This document shows positions 8,859 through 17,963 of a DNA stretch of 64,000 bases, one piece after another (within the stretch, counting starts at the first letter, position 1; each line of letters opens with the position of its first letter). The stretch spans positions 1 through 64,000 of the forward strand of contig JALSRK010000072.1 in assembly GCA_026984795.1 (NCBI GenBank), read 5' to 3'. The DNA is from Solibacteraceae bacterium (GTDB lineage Bacteria; Acidobacteriota; Terriglobia; Bryobacterales; Bryobacteraceae). The notes beneath the pieces were generated by a model. That model ran no database searches. It worked only from the letters and a program-made list of their open reading frames with translations, and was not told where the DNA came from. The translations under genes were made by a program, and so were the position numbers.

Positions 8859-9722
8859 TCAAACTTCGACAGTCACTTTGCCGATGATCTCCTCAACCGT
8901 CCGCCGAATGTTCTCAGGCTTCATCACGTTCTCCTTCCAATCCCGCAGGAAGATTCGCCGCTTCGCCTTGGCGATCGCCAGCAGCGCGCCATCGGAGAAG
9001 GGGAAGCCCGCGTGGCCGAATACGATGGCAAGGATCGTCCGGAGATGGCCTCTGAGGAAGGCCTCCATGGCCGGTCGTGGAACGCCTCGCGCCACCACTT
9101 CGTCGCCGAGCTCCTTGATCGCGTAGATCAGTGTGGCCGCAAACGTCTCCACCAGCGCCGGCTCGAGCATAGCCATCTGCTCGACCGTTACCCGGTGGAC
9201 GCCGAGGACCGGACACGCTTCGTTGCCGAACATATCCGCGGCGATGGCCCTTGCGGCCGTGTAGTCCGCCTCCGAACCGTGAAGCAGCGCGCACACGACG
9301 TGCTGCGACTGCCGCACGCCGCCGAACCAGTCCGGCTCGCCGGCACACTCCGTCCCGCCGAACAGCGGTGGGTGGCAGGGATGGGTGACGCAGTAGGACA
9401 GATCCTCACGGATCGGGATGGCGCGCGCATAGGCCGCTGCCGGATCGAGTGTGATCATGAGTGTTCCAGCGTCCAGGCGGGGCACGAGTTCCCGGCTGAT
9501 CGACGGGATCAGCTTGTCCGGTACGGCCAATATGACGACGTCCGCTCCCGGCAACGCGGCATCCAGCGGCACGGGCGCCAGCCCGCGCTCGGCCAGCTTC
9601 CGGATACCCGGCTCGCTGACCTCGACATACCGAACTTCGTAACGGTCAATGTCCTTGAGATTATCCGTGATGCGGCAGCCCATCTTGCCGCCGGCTCCCA
9701 TCAGTACGATTCGCTTCTTCAT
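8859..9722 (-). CDS. NAD(P)-dependent dehydrogenase with 6-phosphogluconate-dehydrogenase-like C-terminal domain
   Basis: 287 residues from ATG 9722, which overlaps the stop of the kinase gene by four bases (ATGA), showing translational coupling. The N-terminal Rossmann fold is clear: MKKRIVLMGAGGKMGCRI with GxGGxMG, then VVILAVPDKLI. The helical C-terminal part matches the phosphogluconate-dehydrogenase C-terminal-domain family that accompanies DUF1537 kinases (THPCHPPLFGG, ALVETFAATLIYAIKELGDE). Such pairs oxidise and phosphorylate acid sugars. A longer upstream frame lies within the kinase gene and is not used. The exact substrate cannot be read from sequence. Confidence 0.8.
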   Translation of the reverse strand: MKKRIVLMGAGGKMGCRITDNLKDIDRYEVRYVEVSEPGIRKLAERGLAPVPLDAALPGADVVILAVPDKLIPSISRELVPRLDAGTLMITLDPAAAYARAIPIREDLSYCVTHPCHPPLFGGTECAGEPDWFGGVRQSQHVVCALLHGSEADYTAARAIAADMFGNEACPVLGVHRVTVEQMAMLEPALVETFAATLIYAIKELGDEVVARGVPRPAMEAFLRGHLRTILAIVFGHAGFPFSDGALLAIAKAKRRIFLRDWKENVMKPENIRRTVEEIIGKVTVEV

Positions 9723-11098
9723 TTCTGCTCCTGTGAACTTCCCTGGAGAATTTCGTCGAAATACGCTGCTGAGCCGTTCTGCCCACCTTTCAGCGAGATC
9801 TCCAGGCCGTCGAAGCGCCCCCCTTCGAGGTATGCTCGACACAGCGGCGCACCCGGGGAGATAGGCGCAGCGACCCGCAGCGCGTAAAGGCCCAGTTCCT
9901 TGGCGACGTAGCCGCAGGTGTCGCCGCCGGCCACGCACGCCCGTCTTACACGGGTTCGCTCCAGCACGGCCCGCAAGAGGCGGCCCAACTGGGGACCGAG
10001 ATGGCGCACCGCGCTGGTTCCGTTCAAGCCGAGCTGCGTCAGACGGCGGTTCGTTTCCTCGATCGCCGGGTCGTCGGGACCCCGCGCAGTGTAGAGTACG
10101 ACGCTTTGGCCGCGCTCCAACGCCTCCAGCGTCCGCGCCAGGGCGGCTTCCCGCTCCTGGTCAGCCCGTTCCGGATCCACCAGCCGGGGGCAGTCCAGGC
10201 GGATCCCACGGAACCCGCGCTCGAGGGCATAGGCGATCTGCGCGGCCGTCCCCGGGGCGCAGCTCCCGCACAGCACGACGATCGGGGCCTTCCTTCCGGC
10301 GCTCCTCGCCACCTCCGGGATCGCGAGGCGTCCCCGCGACCGCAGGTACATCCCCAGCGCGTACTCGATGCCGGACGATCCCACCAGGAAAACCGTAGTG
10401 TCGGCTTTGAGCGACCAGATCAGACGCCCGATCTGCAGCATGTGACCGGCGTTGAGCGTATCGAACAAGATCACTTCCGCTCCATTGGAGATCAGCCTTT
10501 GGAATCGCTCGTCCACCTCAGTCTCGCGCTTGGACATGTGCCAGACATCGACGAGTTCGATTCTCCGCCGGGTCTGCCTGGCGAGATGAAGACGCAGGTC
10601 GCTCTCGCCCATCGGCGTCACCGGGTGTTTGCTCATCGTAGGGTGCCGGTCCAAGCGGTAGGTGGTCTCCCCCACCCTGGCGAATAGATTGCCGAAGACG
10701 ACATAGCGCCGCAAAAAGGGCGCCCCGACCATCACCGGCACCGCTACCGGTTCGAATATCTTCCAGCCGATGTCGATCGCCCGGCCGACGCTTCCAATTT
10801 CCGGCGAAGAGTCGAACGTCGAGCAGATCTTGTAATGGAAGAAATACGCCCCCAGTTGTTTCAAGGCCGAAAACACGGGCGGCAGCTCCCGGTCCATCTC
10901 CTCAGGAGTCATCGTGCGGCTGACGCCGGCCACGCCCACCGCCGCCACCCCGCCGAATTCTTCCTCGATCTGCGTCGGCGTGGGCGGCGACAGGAAGAGC
11001 ACGGCGGGGATCCCGTTCAATTCCAGGCATTCCATTGCGTCGGTGGAACCGGTGAAGTCGTCGCCGTAAAAGGTAAGGAGCAGCCTACTCATCCTCAT
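9719..11098 (-). CDS. Four-carbon acid sugar kinase family protein (DUF1537)
   Basis: About 459 residues. Two ATGs (11098 and 11092) follow GAGGAGG; 11098 is preferred but 11092 is nearly as good. The N-terminal substrate domain starts LLLTFYGDDFTGSTDAMECL, with the family's DDFTG motif. The C-terminal nucleotide-binding domain has GGDTCGYVAKELG and LEISLKGGQNGS, typical of DUF1537. Family members phosphorylate threonate, erythronate or 3-oxo-isoapionate-type acid sugars in the cytoplasm. Coupled by a 4-bp overlap to the dehydrogenase downstream. An apiosidase-like gene 10 kb away makes an apiose/apionate-derived substrate one option, but this is inference. Confidence 0.88.
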   Translation of the reverse strand: MRMSRLLLTFYGDDFTGSTDAMECLELNGIPAVLFLSPPTPTQIEEEFGGVAAVGVAGVSRTMTPEEMDRELPPVFSALKQLGAYFFHYKICSTFDSSPEIGSVGRAIDIGWKIFEPVAVPVMVGAPFLRRYVVFGNLFARVGETTYRLDRHPTMSKHPVTPMGESDLRLHLARQTRRRIELVDVWHMSKRETEVDERFQRLISNGAEVILFDTLNAGHMLQIGRLIWSLKADTTVFLVGSSGIEYALGMYLRSRGRLAIPEVARSAGRKAPIVVLCGSCAPGTAAQIAYALERGFRGIRLDCPRLVDPERADQEREAALARTLEALERGQSVVLYTARGPDDPAIEETNRRLTQLGLNGTSAVRHLGPQLGRLLRAVLERTRVRRACVAGGDTCGYVAKELGLYALRVAAPISPGAPLCRAYLEGGRFDGLEISLKGGQNGSAAYFDEILQGSSQEQK

Positions 11099-11268
11099 CC
11101 AACCTCCTCGGTGGAGCGGCGCTGCGGCGGACCAGGCGCCGGCAGCCCGCCCGGGCCCCGCGCCTGAGCACGGTCCCGCCGCGGGACGACGCCGCATTCC
11201 AACGCGTGGCGTCGCCGGCCGTAGCAATCACCTCCTTCGAGTCAGCGCCTCAACGTTACGGCGGCGCC

Positions 11269-12804
11269 TTACAGCTCCCAGCCTGCACGGTATTCCGGGT
11301 GGATGAGTGCGGCGGCCTCGGGTACGTCCGGCACCCGGAGCCCCTCACGGTCCCACCGCAGCCTGTGACCCGTGCGGAGCGCCACGTTCGCGAGCAGGAT
11401 CGCCTCGGTCACCTTCGCTTCAAACACGAAGTTCGCCCCGCAAGGCGCCGCGGCGCCCTTGGCCGCGTCGATCCATTCCCTGTGGTTCCCCGGCGAACGC
11501 GGCAGCGTTTTCGGCGGCGGTACGAAAGACCTCATCCGTGACTCGGGGATGAGCCGTGGATTGGACCCTGAGAAACCGCATAGGATCTTTCCCGCATCAC
11601 CGACGAACAGGAGGCCCTCGCCGGCAAGTTCAGCGTTGCCCATCTCTGCCGGCGTGGCCGGTCTGAGCCCGCCGTCGTACCAGCGGATTTCGACCGCCGG
11701 CCGGCCCTTCCGCGCTGGAAAAGTCCAGTAGTGAATGCAGGCCTTCGGAAAGCTCTGTTCCGGGTGTTCCGAGCTGCTCGCTTCGATCCGTTCCGGCGCC
11801 TCGAGTCCGAGCACACGAAACATCGTGTCGAAACTGTAACAGCCCATGTCGCCGACAGCGCCGGTGCCGAAATCATGCCACCCGCGCCACACAAAAGGAA
11901 GATAAGCTTCGTGGTAGGGGCGGGCCGGCGAGGGCCCCAGCCAGAGGTCCCAGTCCAGCCCTTCCGGTACGGGGAGCGCCCCGCACGGGGGATCGATGCC
12001 TTGCGGCCAGAGAGGGCGGCTGGACCAATTGATGACTTGCCGCACGGGCCCGATCACGCCGGCCCCGATCCATTCCGCCAACTGCCGTGTCGATTCCGAT
12101 GCTTGGACCTTCAAGGCTACCTGGGTCGCCACGCCGGTCTCGCGAGCCACCTCGGCCATCCGCCGCGCTTCGTAGACAGTGCGGGTCATCGGCTTCTGGC
12201 AAAAGACGTGTTTGCCCTTTTTCATCGCCGCGATGGAAACGTGCGCGTGCCAGTGGTCCGGCGTGCCGACAATCACCGCGTCCACGTCGTGTTCCTTCTC
12301 GAGCAGCTCGCGGAAGTCCACGTAAGCGGTGCCCCCCCGATATGAACCGGAACGCCGCCGCAGACCATAGTAGGCATTGACGATCTTGCGGCAGGGTTCC
12401 CGCCCGGCGACCCCGGCGTAGGCCGTCACGCTACGCGTCAGCCGGATCGGCCGGCCGGTGCTGAGCCAGTCGATCCAAGTCGATCCGTCGCCACCAAGAA
12501 GCCGGCGAACCTTCTTACGGAACTCGTGCCGCCCCCACTCCGGGTAGTTGTTCCCAAAGCGGTTCACGTCGCACACCGACACAATCTGCACATCACGTTC
12601 CTGCAGGAACTCGAGCATCACCCGGAGGCCCTGCGAACCCACGCCGATGCAGGCAACGTTGAGTTTCTCGCTGGGCGGAACGAACCCGGCGCCACCCAGG
12701 ACATGGCGGGGCACAATCGTTACCGCCGCCGCTTTCAACAGAGAACGGCGATCGACCTTCGAGTGGAAACCGGCTGTCGAGTTTGGCCCCGATGATTCCG
12801 TCAT
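11269..12804 (-). CDS. Gfo/Idh/MocA-family oxidoreductase, Tat-exported
   Basis: 511 residues from ATG 12804. Residues 16-40 include DRRSLLKAAAVTIV, a twin-arginine signal set back about 17 residues. The Rossmann fold follows (LNVACIGVGSQGLRVMLEFL) and the family motif appears as GKHVFCQKPMTRTVYEARRM, where Lys of QKP replaces the usual EKP and His in TPDHWHAHVSIAAM is conserved. The C-terminal alpha/beta substrate domain runs from about residue 250. Periplasmic members of this family oxidise or reduce sugars with tightly bound NAD(P), including glycoside 3-dehydrogenation. Operator copy B lies about 110 bp upstream in the same orientation, and the kinase, dehydrogenase and isomerase genes follow on the same strand, so this is probably the first gene of an AraC-controlled operon. 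Confidence 0.88.
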   Translation of the reverse strand: MTESSGPNSTAGFHSKVDRRSLLKAAAVTIVPRHVLGGAGFVPPSEKLNVACIGVGSQGLRVMLEFLQERDVQIVSVCDVNRFGNNYPEWGRHEFRKKVRRLLGGDGSTWIDWLSTGRPIRLTRSVTAYAGVAGREPCRKIVNAYYGLRRRSGSYRGGTAYVDFRELLEKEHDVDAVIVGTPDHWHAHVSIAAMKKGKHVFCQKPMTRTVYEARRMAEVARETGVATQVALKVQASESTRQLAEWIGAGVIGPVRQVINWSSRPLWPQGIDPPCGALPVPEGLDWDLWLGPSPARPYHEAYLPFVWRGWHDFGTGAVGDMGCYSFDTMFRVLGLEAPERIEASSSEHPEQSFPKACIHYWTFPARKGRPAVEIRWYDGGLRPATPAEMGNAELAGEGLLFVGDAGKILCGFSGSNPRLIPESRMRSFVPPPKTLPRSPGNHREWIDAAKGAAAPCGANFVFEAKVTEAILLANVALRTGHRLRWDREGLRVPDVPEAAALIHPEYRAGWEL

Positions 12805-12911
12805 AGCTACTCTGGATCGTCTTCACAGCGGGGCCTGGGTTCGCACCACCCACGGCGCCGCCGCCTGACTTTCACCACCTCTGACGATGTCCGATCAGGT
12901 TGCGGGAAGTC

Positions 12912-12944
12912 TGTGAAGATCATGCCGAAGTTTGTGAGGATTGT
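12912..12944 (-). promoter_or_regulatory. Putative AraC-type operator, copy B
   Basis: On the minus strand, half-sites ACAATCCTCACA (12944-12933) and ATGATCTTCACA (12923-12912) are offset by 21 bp with CTTCGGC between them, as in copies A and C. It lies in the 151-bp gap between the AraC gene and the Gfo/Idh gene and reads toward the latter. Confidence 0.65.
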
Positions 12945-12955
12945 GTTACGGCGGC

Positions 12956-13996
12956 TCAGTGGGTATCCGTTGCCGGACCTGGAAACCCGGACGACCGCAG
13001 CCCTCGGACGTGATTACGGTATCGCGACGGGCTCATGTGGGTCAGTTCGCGGAACTTCTGGCTGAAATAGCTCTGATCACAGAAGCCGACCTCGTAGCTG
13101 ATTTCCGAAATGGACTTGCCGGTGTTTTCGAGCAGCCACTCCGCCCGCGCGATGCGGAAACGAGTCAGGTAGGTGACGAACGATTGCCCGGTGGTATTGC
13201 GGAAGAAGTGCATGAACCGGGAACGGCTCATGTTCAGCACCGCTGCTGCCCGTTCCACGGAAATCTTCTCACCATAGTGCCTGTCCATGAATTCGAACAG
13301 CGGCTGCAGGCGGCTGATGGAGCGCTGCCGCTCATCTCCCGTCTCTTTCAGCACCCCCAAGCTCTCATAGTGTTCCACGAGCAAGTACAAGAGCATCCGG
13401 AGGTAGGTCTTGACGGCAAGCCGGGCACGGTTGGATCTCGCCGGGAGCTCCTCATGGATCCGCATCACCCATTCGTACGCGCGCTCCGGGATTCCCGTTT
13501 CGGGCGCAATGACGTGCGGGAAAGTCTCGTCCTGATCAAGCAGCGGGGCGAGATACTCGACTTCCTCCGATCCCGGCGTATCCCCAAGTATCAGACGAGG
13601 GAGAAAATACAGGACGACACCCCGCAAACTGGGACCAACACACCTACGGATACGGTGGTACAGGCTGTTTCCCAGCGCCACCAGGGCCCCACGCTCAGAC
13701 TCCAGTGATCGCTGCCGGATCTCCCACACGGCCTTGCCCGAGCACTGGTAGAAAACTTCCAGATAGTCGTGACGCCGCAGACGAACGTGGGGCTGCCGGC
13801 CGAACTCGAGAAAGCGGACGTCAATTGGGAAGTCCTCATCGAATGGCCAAATATGGATCCCGTCCGCGGTGACTTGCGGCTCGATCTTCGTCCCTGCTTG
13901 TTCCCAGGGCAGATCGTTCCCCCGCAGCGGTCTAATGCCCGCGTACATCTCAACCACATTATTCGCTTTGAATAGCGCGAACGCAAGAGGCGGCAA
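12956..13996 (-). CDS. AraC-family transcriptional regulator
   Basis: About 346 residues from TTG 13996; ATG at 13948 (MYAGIRPLRG) is an alternative start and may be the true one. The N-terminal part is a cupin-like sensor domain (RRHDYLEVFYQCSGKAVWEI, GALVALGNSLYHRI). The last ~110 residues are the double helix-turn-helix of AraC/XylS: YGEKISVERAAAVLNMSRSR, FVTYLTRFRIARAEWLL, then SISEISYEVGFCDQSYFSQKF. It sits between the Gfo/Idh operon and the TonB receptor gene and is flanked by two operator copies (12912 and 14149). The most economical reading is that it activates this locus in response to an imported sugar. Confidence 0.9.
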   Translation of the reverse strand: MPPLAFALFKANNVVEMYAGIRPLRGNDLPWEQAGTKIEPQVTADGIHIWPFDEDFPIDVRFLEFGRQPHVRLRRHDYLEVFYQCSGKAVWEIRQRSLESERGALVALGNSLYHRIRRCVGPSLRGVVLYFLPRLILGDTPGSEEVEYLAPLLDQDETFPHVIAPETGIPERAYEWVMRIHEELPARSNRARLAVKTYLRMLLYLLVEHYESLGVLKETGDERQRSISRLQPLFEFMDRHYGEKISVERAAAVLNMSRSRFMHFFRNTTGQSFVTYLTRFRIARAEWLLENTGKSISEISYEVGFCDQSYFSQKFRELTHMSPSRYRNHVRGLRSSGFPGPATDTH

Positions 13997-14148
13997 CGAG
14001 GCTGTCCCGCCCGGCTATGGCCGCCCACATCGGAAGCCTTCGAAGCGCCGACCGCCGATCCGCGCTGGGCCTGGAACCCTTCTAACATGAGGAATCCCGG
14101 AACAGGCAGCCGTTCGGCGCTCGTCGCCGCAGCGCCTTCGGCGGCGAC

Positions 14149-14181
14149 ACGATTCTCACAATCTTCGGCACAATCACTACA
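14149..14181 (+). promoter_or_regulatory. Putative AraC-type operator, copy C
   Basis: Half-sites ACGATTCTCACA (14149-14160) and ACAATCACTACA (14170-14181) with starts 21 bp apart and CTTCGGC between, matching copies A and B. It lies in the 441-bp gap between the AraC start and the TonB receptor start, reading toward the receptor about 255 bp downstream. The rest of this gap (to 14437) holds a long leader with no ORF I would support. Confidence 0.65.
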
Positions 14182-14437
14182 GACTCACTAGTCCCTCTTC
14201 GGGCATTCTTGCCACAGGGAAAGACAAGGGTTGGTTCTACTTAGCCTTTCTTCGGTGGAAACCGGAAGGTGAAGTAGACAGAAAGAGACTGACAAACTCA
14301 GCGAGGAGCCGGGGTGTGGCCAGGGCGCCATGTTCTCATAACAAAGACGGCTGAAGCGGTTTTTACTCCAAGTGGGGTTCCGGCGAAGACTCGGCCACGG
14401 AACTGGAGCAAGAAGAGGAGAAGAGGAGAAAAGTTCG

Positions 14438-16114
14438 ATGACGGGATTCACTAAGATAAAGGTCCTGCTGCCGCTGCTGGCGGCATGGTTGTTGATCTGT
14501 GGCCTGGCGCTCGGACAGAATTTCCGCGCGCAGATCACGGGGGTTGTTACCGATGCGTCAGGGGCGGTGATCCCGGGCGCTCAGGTGGTAGCTACGAACA
14601 TCGACACGGGGGTTGCGGAAACGGTCGAGACCAATGCAGAAGGCATCTTCCGGTTGTTGAACCTCCTTCCCGGCAACTATAGAGTCGAAGTCGAAGCGAC
14701 CGGGTTCCGGCGGTTCGTGCAGGAGAAGGTGACGCTGCGCATCGGCGAGATCGTTGACCTGCCCGTCAAGCTCGAGGTGGGCCAGGTGACCGAGGAGGTC
14801 ACGGTTACCGGCGAGGCGCCGCTGTTGGAGAGCCAGACGGCCACCTTCGCTCAAGTGGTGGACCAGCGGGCCATCAGCGAACTGCCGCTGAACACGCGGA
14901 CGCCGATCGCTTTGGTGGCCACCACCCCGGGGGTAGTGACCGGCGGACGTTTCGCCGGGGGTACCGGCGACGGGGGTAGGAACTTCTTCGCCTCGGACTT
15001 CAAGATCGGCGGCGGTCGCGGCCAGGCCCAGGAGGTGCTGATCGACGGCGCTCCGGACACGACAGGCGACCGGAACTTCGTCGCCTATATTCCCCCGGTG
15101 GATTCCACCCGGGAATTCACCGTCCAGACCAACAGCTATTCAGCCGAGTTCGGCAGGACCACCGGCGGCACGCTGAACATCGTCACCAAGTCGGGCACCA
15201 ACGAGTTTCACGGCGTCGCCTACGACTATCTGCGCAACAGCGTTCTCGACGCCAACGACTTCTTCGCGAACCGCTCGGGGAAGGAAAAAGGCAAGTTCCG
15301 CCGCAATCAGTTCGGGGCCAACGCAGGCGGCCCGATCTTCAAGAACAAGACGTTCTTCTTCGTCGCCTACGAAGGCACCCGCCGCGCCATTCCGGCGACC
15401 ACGATTTCCACGCTGCCCACGCAGCTCCAGCGCCAAGGCGATTTTTCCCAGACGCTCGCCTCGAACGGCAAGCTCATCAGGATCTACGATTACTCCACAT
15501 TACATGAGGGCCCCGACGGCAAGCTGATTCGCGATCCATTCCCGGGCAACGTCATTCCGGCCTCGAGATTCGACCCCGTGGCCGCCAAGGCGATGAGCTA
15601 CTATCCGGATCCCAACCTGCCCGGCAAGCCGATCACGGGGACGCACAACTTCGTCACCACCAGCAACGGGACCAACGACAGCGACAAGTTCGACATCCGC
15701 ATCGACCACAACTTCAGCCCCAGCAACCGCATTTTCGGGCGCTACTCGTACCAGGACAACCGGCGGTTGAACCCCGCTCGCTGGCACAATCCTGCGAACC
15801 CCGGCTCGAGAAACATCAACGACAAATACACGAATGTAACGGTCAGTGATATTCAAACTTTCACCCCGACGTTGGTCGGTGAGATGCGCTTTTCTTTCGC
15901 CCGCGCCCATGCGAATCAGTTGGTGCCTTCCATCGGTTTTGATCTCTCGACGCTGGGCTTCCCGGAGAACTACGTCAGGCAGGCCGCCCCGATGTTTCCG
16001 GAGTTCCGGATCGGGGGCATGACCACGCTGGGCAGCGAGTTCTACAACAACCAGCCGCGCAACACCTACTCGGGCATCTTCAGCCTCAGCAAGATGGCCG
16101 GAAGCACTCCCTGA
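14438..16114 (+). CDS. TonB-dependent receptor with carboxypeptidase-regulatory-like domain, 5' part (frameshifted)
   Basis: First 558 residues of an outer-membrane receptor of the large Acidobacteria (Oar-like) type. ATG 14438 follows GAGGAG. A signal peptide (LPLLAAWLLICGLALGQ) is followed by a carboxypeptidase-D regulatory-like beta-sandwich (ITGVVTDASGAVIPGAQVVA) and then the plug and early barrel strands (GGTLNIVTKSGTNEFHG, FFFVAYEGTRR). The frame ends FSLSKMAGSTP at a TGA. One base is missing after position 16101: restoring it turns the sequence into MAGKHSLKFGADIR and joins the frame at 16102-17841. The gene is therefore a single receptor of about 1,130 residues split by a -1 frameshift or a sequencing error. 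It would import the sugar substrate of this locus. Confidence 0.85.
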   Translation: MTGFTKIKVLLPLLAAWLLICGLALGQNFRAQITGVVTDASGAVIPGAQVVATNIDTGVAETVETNAEGIFRLLNLLPGNYRVEVEATGFRRFVQEKVTLRIGEIVDLPVKLEVGQVTEEVTVTGEAPLLESQTATFAQVVDQRAISELPLNTRTPIALVATTPGVVTGGRFAGGTGDGGRNFFASDFKIGGGRGQAQEVLIDGAPDTTGDRNFVAYIPPVDSTREFTVQTNSYSAEFGRTTGGTLNIVTKSGTNEFHGVAYDYLRNSVLDANDFFANRSGKEKGKFRRNQFGANAGGPIFKNKTFFFVAYEGTRRAIPATTISTLPTQLQRQGDFSQTLASNGKLIRIYDYSTLHEGPDGKLIRDPFPGNVIPASRFDPVAAKAMSYYPDPNLPGKPITGTHNFVTTSNGTNDSDKFDIRIDHNFSPSNRIFGRYSYQDNRRLNPARWHNPANPGSRNINDKYTNVTVSDIQTFTPTLVGEMRFSFARAHANQLVPSIGFDLSTLGFPENYVRQAAPMFPEFRIGGMTTLGSEFYNNQPRNTYSGIFSLSKMAGSTP

Positions 16115-16152
16115 AGTTCGGAGCCGACATTCGGGTTCTGCGTTTCCACGCG

Positions 16153-17841
16153 TTGCAGAACGGGCGCCCGGCAGGAGATTTTCGCTTCTACGGCGGCTTC
16201 ACGCGCGGGCCGGATCCCTTCAAGAGCAGTAAGAATGCCGGCTTCGGTTTTGCGGACTTCCTGATGGGGGCCGGCGCCAAAGGCGGGATCGACCATATCA
16301 ACGGCCTGTCGTTGCAACGGCTGTACTACGCCTTCTATGTCCAGGACGACTGGCGTGTTACCCCCAAGCTGACGTTGAACCTGGGGCTCCGCTACGACAT
16401 CACTACCGGACAAACGGAGCGCTTCGACCGGCTCACTTCCTTCGACGCAGATGTCCGGAGTCCGCTTTCGGACGAGGCCGGTATGGAGCTCAAGGGCGTC
16501 CTCCGATACCTCGGCAGGGGAGGTGAACCGCGGAACCAGTTCGATACAGACTGGAACAACTTCGGCCCCAGGTTCGGTTTTGCCTATAAACTGCGGAACA
16601 GTACGGTGGTGCGGGGCGGTTACGGCATTTTCTACGCGCCGATGGTTGTGCTCGGTGTCGGCTCGATCGGCTTCAACTCCTCCACTCCATGGGTCACCAC
16701 GATCGACGGTCTGATGCCGAACGACTTCCTGCGCGATCCCTTCCCGCAGGGGTTCAACCTCCCAACCGGGGAGACCGACCCCCTTACCAACGTCGGCTAC
16801 TCGCTCAGCATCACCACCCGCGGTGAGCGGACGCCGTACGTACAGCAGTGGAACTTCGGCTTCCAGCAGGAACTGCCCGGCAATCTGCTGGTCGAAGTAG
16901 CATACCTGGGCGCCAAGGGCACCAAGCTGCAGTTCGGCGACGGCGTCCCGCTGAATCCGGTGCCGACCGAGGCGTTGGCACTCGGCCCCGGGCTGAATGA
17001 GAAGGTGCCCAACCCCTTTTACGGCATCATCGAAAAGGGCCCGCTTTCCGGTCCCAAGGTCACTCGCGCGCAGTTGTTGAAGCCCATGCCGCAGTACACG
17101 AGCGTGTCCCGGTCGATAGTGGACATGGGAAGCTCCATCTACCATGCAATGACCGTCAAGGTCGAGAAGCGGCTCAGTGCCGGTCTCAGCCTGCTCGCCG
17201 CCTACACGGTTAGCAAGCAGATCGACAACAGCTCCAGCCAGGAGGGCTGGCTCGATCAGGCGCCGGGGCTGCTGAGCACGCACGGCGCGTACGCGGAGTG
17301 GCGCCTGCACCGGTCGGTCTCCGCCTATGACGTTCCGCAGCGGTTGGTTCTCAGTCACGTCTACGATCTCCCGTTCGGACGAGACCGGGCCATCGGCGCG
17401 AACTGGAACACGGTGCTGAACGGCTTGCTCGGGGGCTGGTCCTGGAGCGGCATCTTGACGTTGCAGAGTGGCTTGCCGCTGGCGATCTCGCGTCCCTCGG
17501 TCAACAACGGACGGAGCGCCAAGCTCGACAATCCGACGATTGAACGCTGGTTCGACACGTCGGTGTTTGCTCCGGCCGAGCCGTTCACGTTCGGCAACGT
17601 GGGAAGGTTGCTCCCCGATGTACGGGCTGACGGCATCACTTCGTACGACATGAGCATTGCGAAGAACTTCTATTTCCTCGAGCGCTACCGGCTCCAGTTT
17701 CGGGCTGAGTTCTTCAACTTGACGAACACGCCCCAGTTCAACCGGCCGAACGGAGGCGTGACCAGCCGGAACTTCGGCGTGGTCAACAGTACTGCAGCCC
17801 CGGCGCGGCAGATCCAGTTCGCATTGAAGCTGTACTGGTAG
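16153..17841 (+). CDS. TonB-dependent receptor, 3' part (outer-membrane barrel)
   Basis: C-terminal 562 residues of the receptor whose 5' part ends at 16114. The reading frame is continuous from 16102, so 16153 (TTG) is not a real initiation site. Content is beta-barrel: LYYAFYVQDDWRVTPKLTLN, FGPRFGFAYKLRNSTVVRGG, a run of barrel strands, and a terminal FALKLYW ending in an aromatic residue as expected for BAM-dependent barrels. If the frameshift is real the receptor is inactive. A strong hairpin at 17861-17898 follows the stop codon. Confidence 0.85.
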   Translation: MQNGRPAGDFRFYGGFTRGPDPFKSSKNAGFGFADFLMGAGAKGGIDHINGLSLQRLYYAFYVQDDWRVTPKLTLNLGLRYDITTGQTERFDRLTSFDADVRSPLSDEAGMELKGVLRYLGRGGEPRNQFDTDWNNFGPRFGFAYKLRNSTVVRGGYGIFYAPMVVLGVGSIGFNSSTPWVTTIDGLMPNDFLRDPFPQGFNLPTGETDPLTNVGYSLSITTRGERTPYVQQWNFGFQQELPGNLLVEVAYLGAKGTKLQFGDGVPLNPVPTEALALGPGLNEKVPNPFYGIIEKGPLSGPKVTRAQLLKPMPQYTSVSRSIVDMGSSIYHAMTVKVEKRLSAGLSLLAAYTVSKQIDNSSSQEGWLDQAPGLLSTHGAYAEWRLHRSVSAYDVPQRLVLSHVYDLPFGRDRAIGANWNTVLNGLLGGWSWSGILTLQSGLPLAISRPSVNNGRSAKLDNPTIERWFDTSVFAPAEPFTFGNVGRLLPDVRADGITSYDMSIAKNFYFLERYRLQFRAEFFNLTNTPQFNRPNGGVTSRNFGVVNSTAAPARQIQFALKLYW

Positions 17842-17860
17842 TGCGGTGGATCTGTCGAGC

Positions 17861-17898
17861 GGAAACCCGGGGAGGGGGACTTCGCCTCCCCGGTTTCC
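17861..17898 (+). terminator. Strong hairpin after the TonB receptor gene
   Basis: Left arm GGAAACCCGGGGAGG (17861-17875) pairs with right arm CCTCCCCGGTTTCC (17885-17898), with one unpaired C, over a short loop. It starts 19 bp after the receptor stop. No T tract follows, so it may act as a terminator or as an mRNA-stabilising stem that sets receptor expression above that of the FAD oxidoreductase gene. Confidence 0.5.
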
Positions 17899-17963
17899 CT
17901 CCTTAGTCGGCGAATCGAGTCCCTTTGGCGGCTGGACTCCGCGGCGGAATCGGGAGTTTCTCT

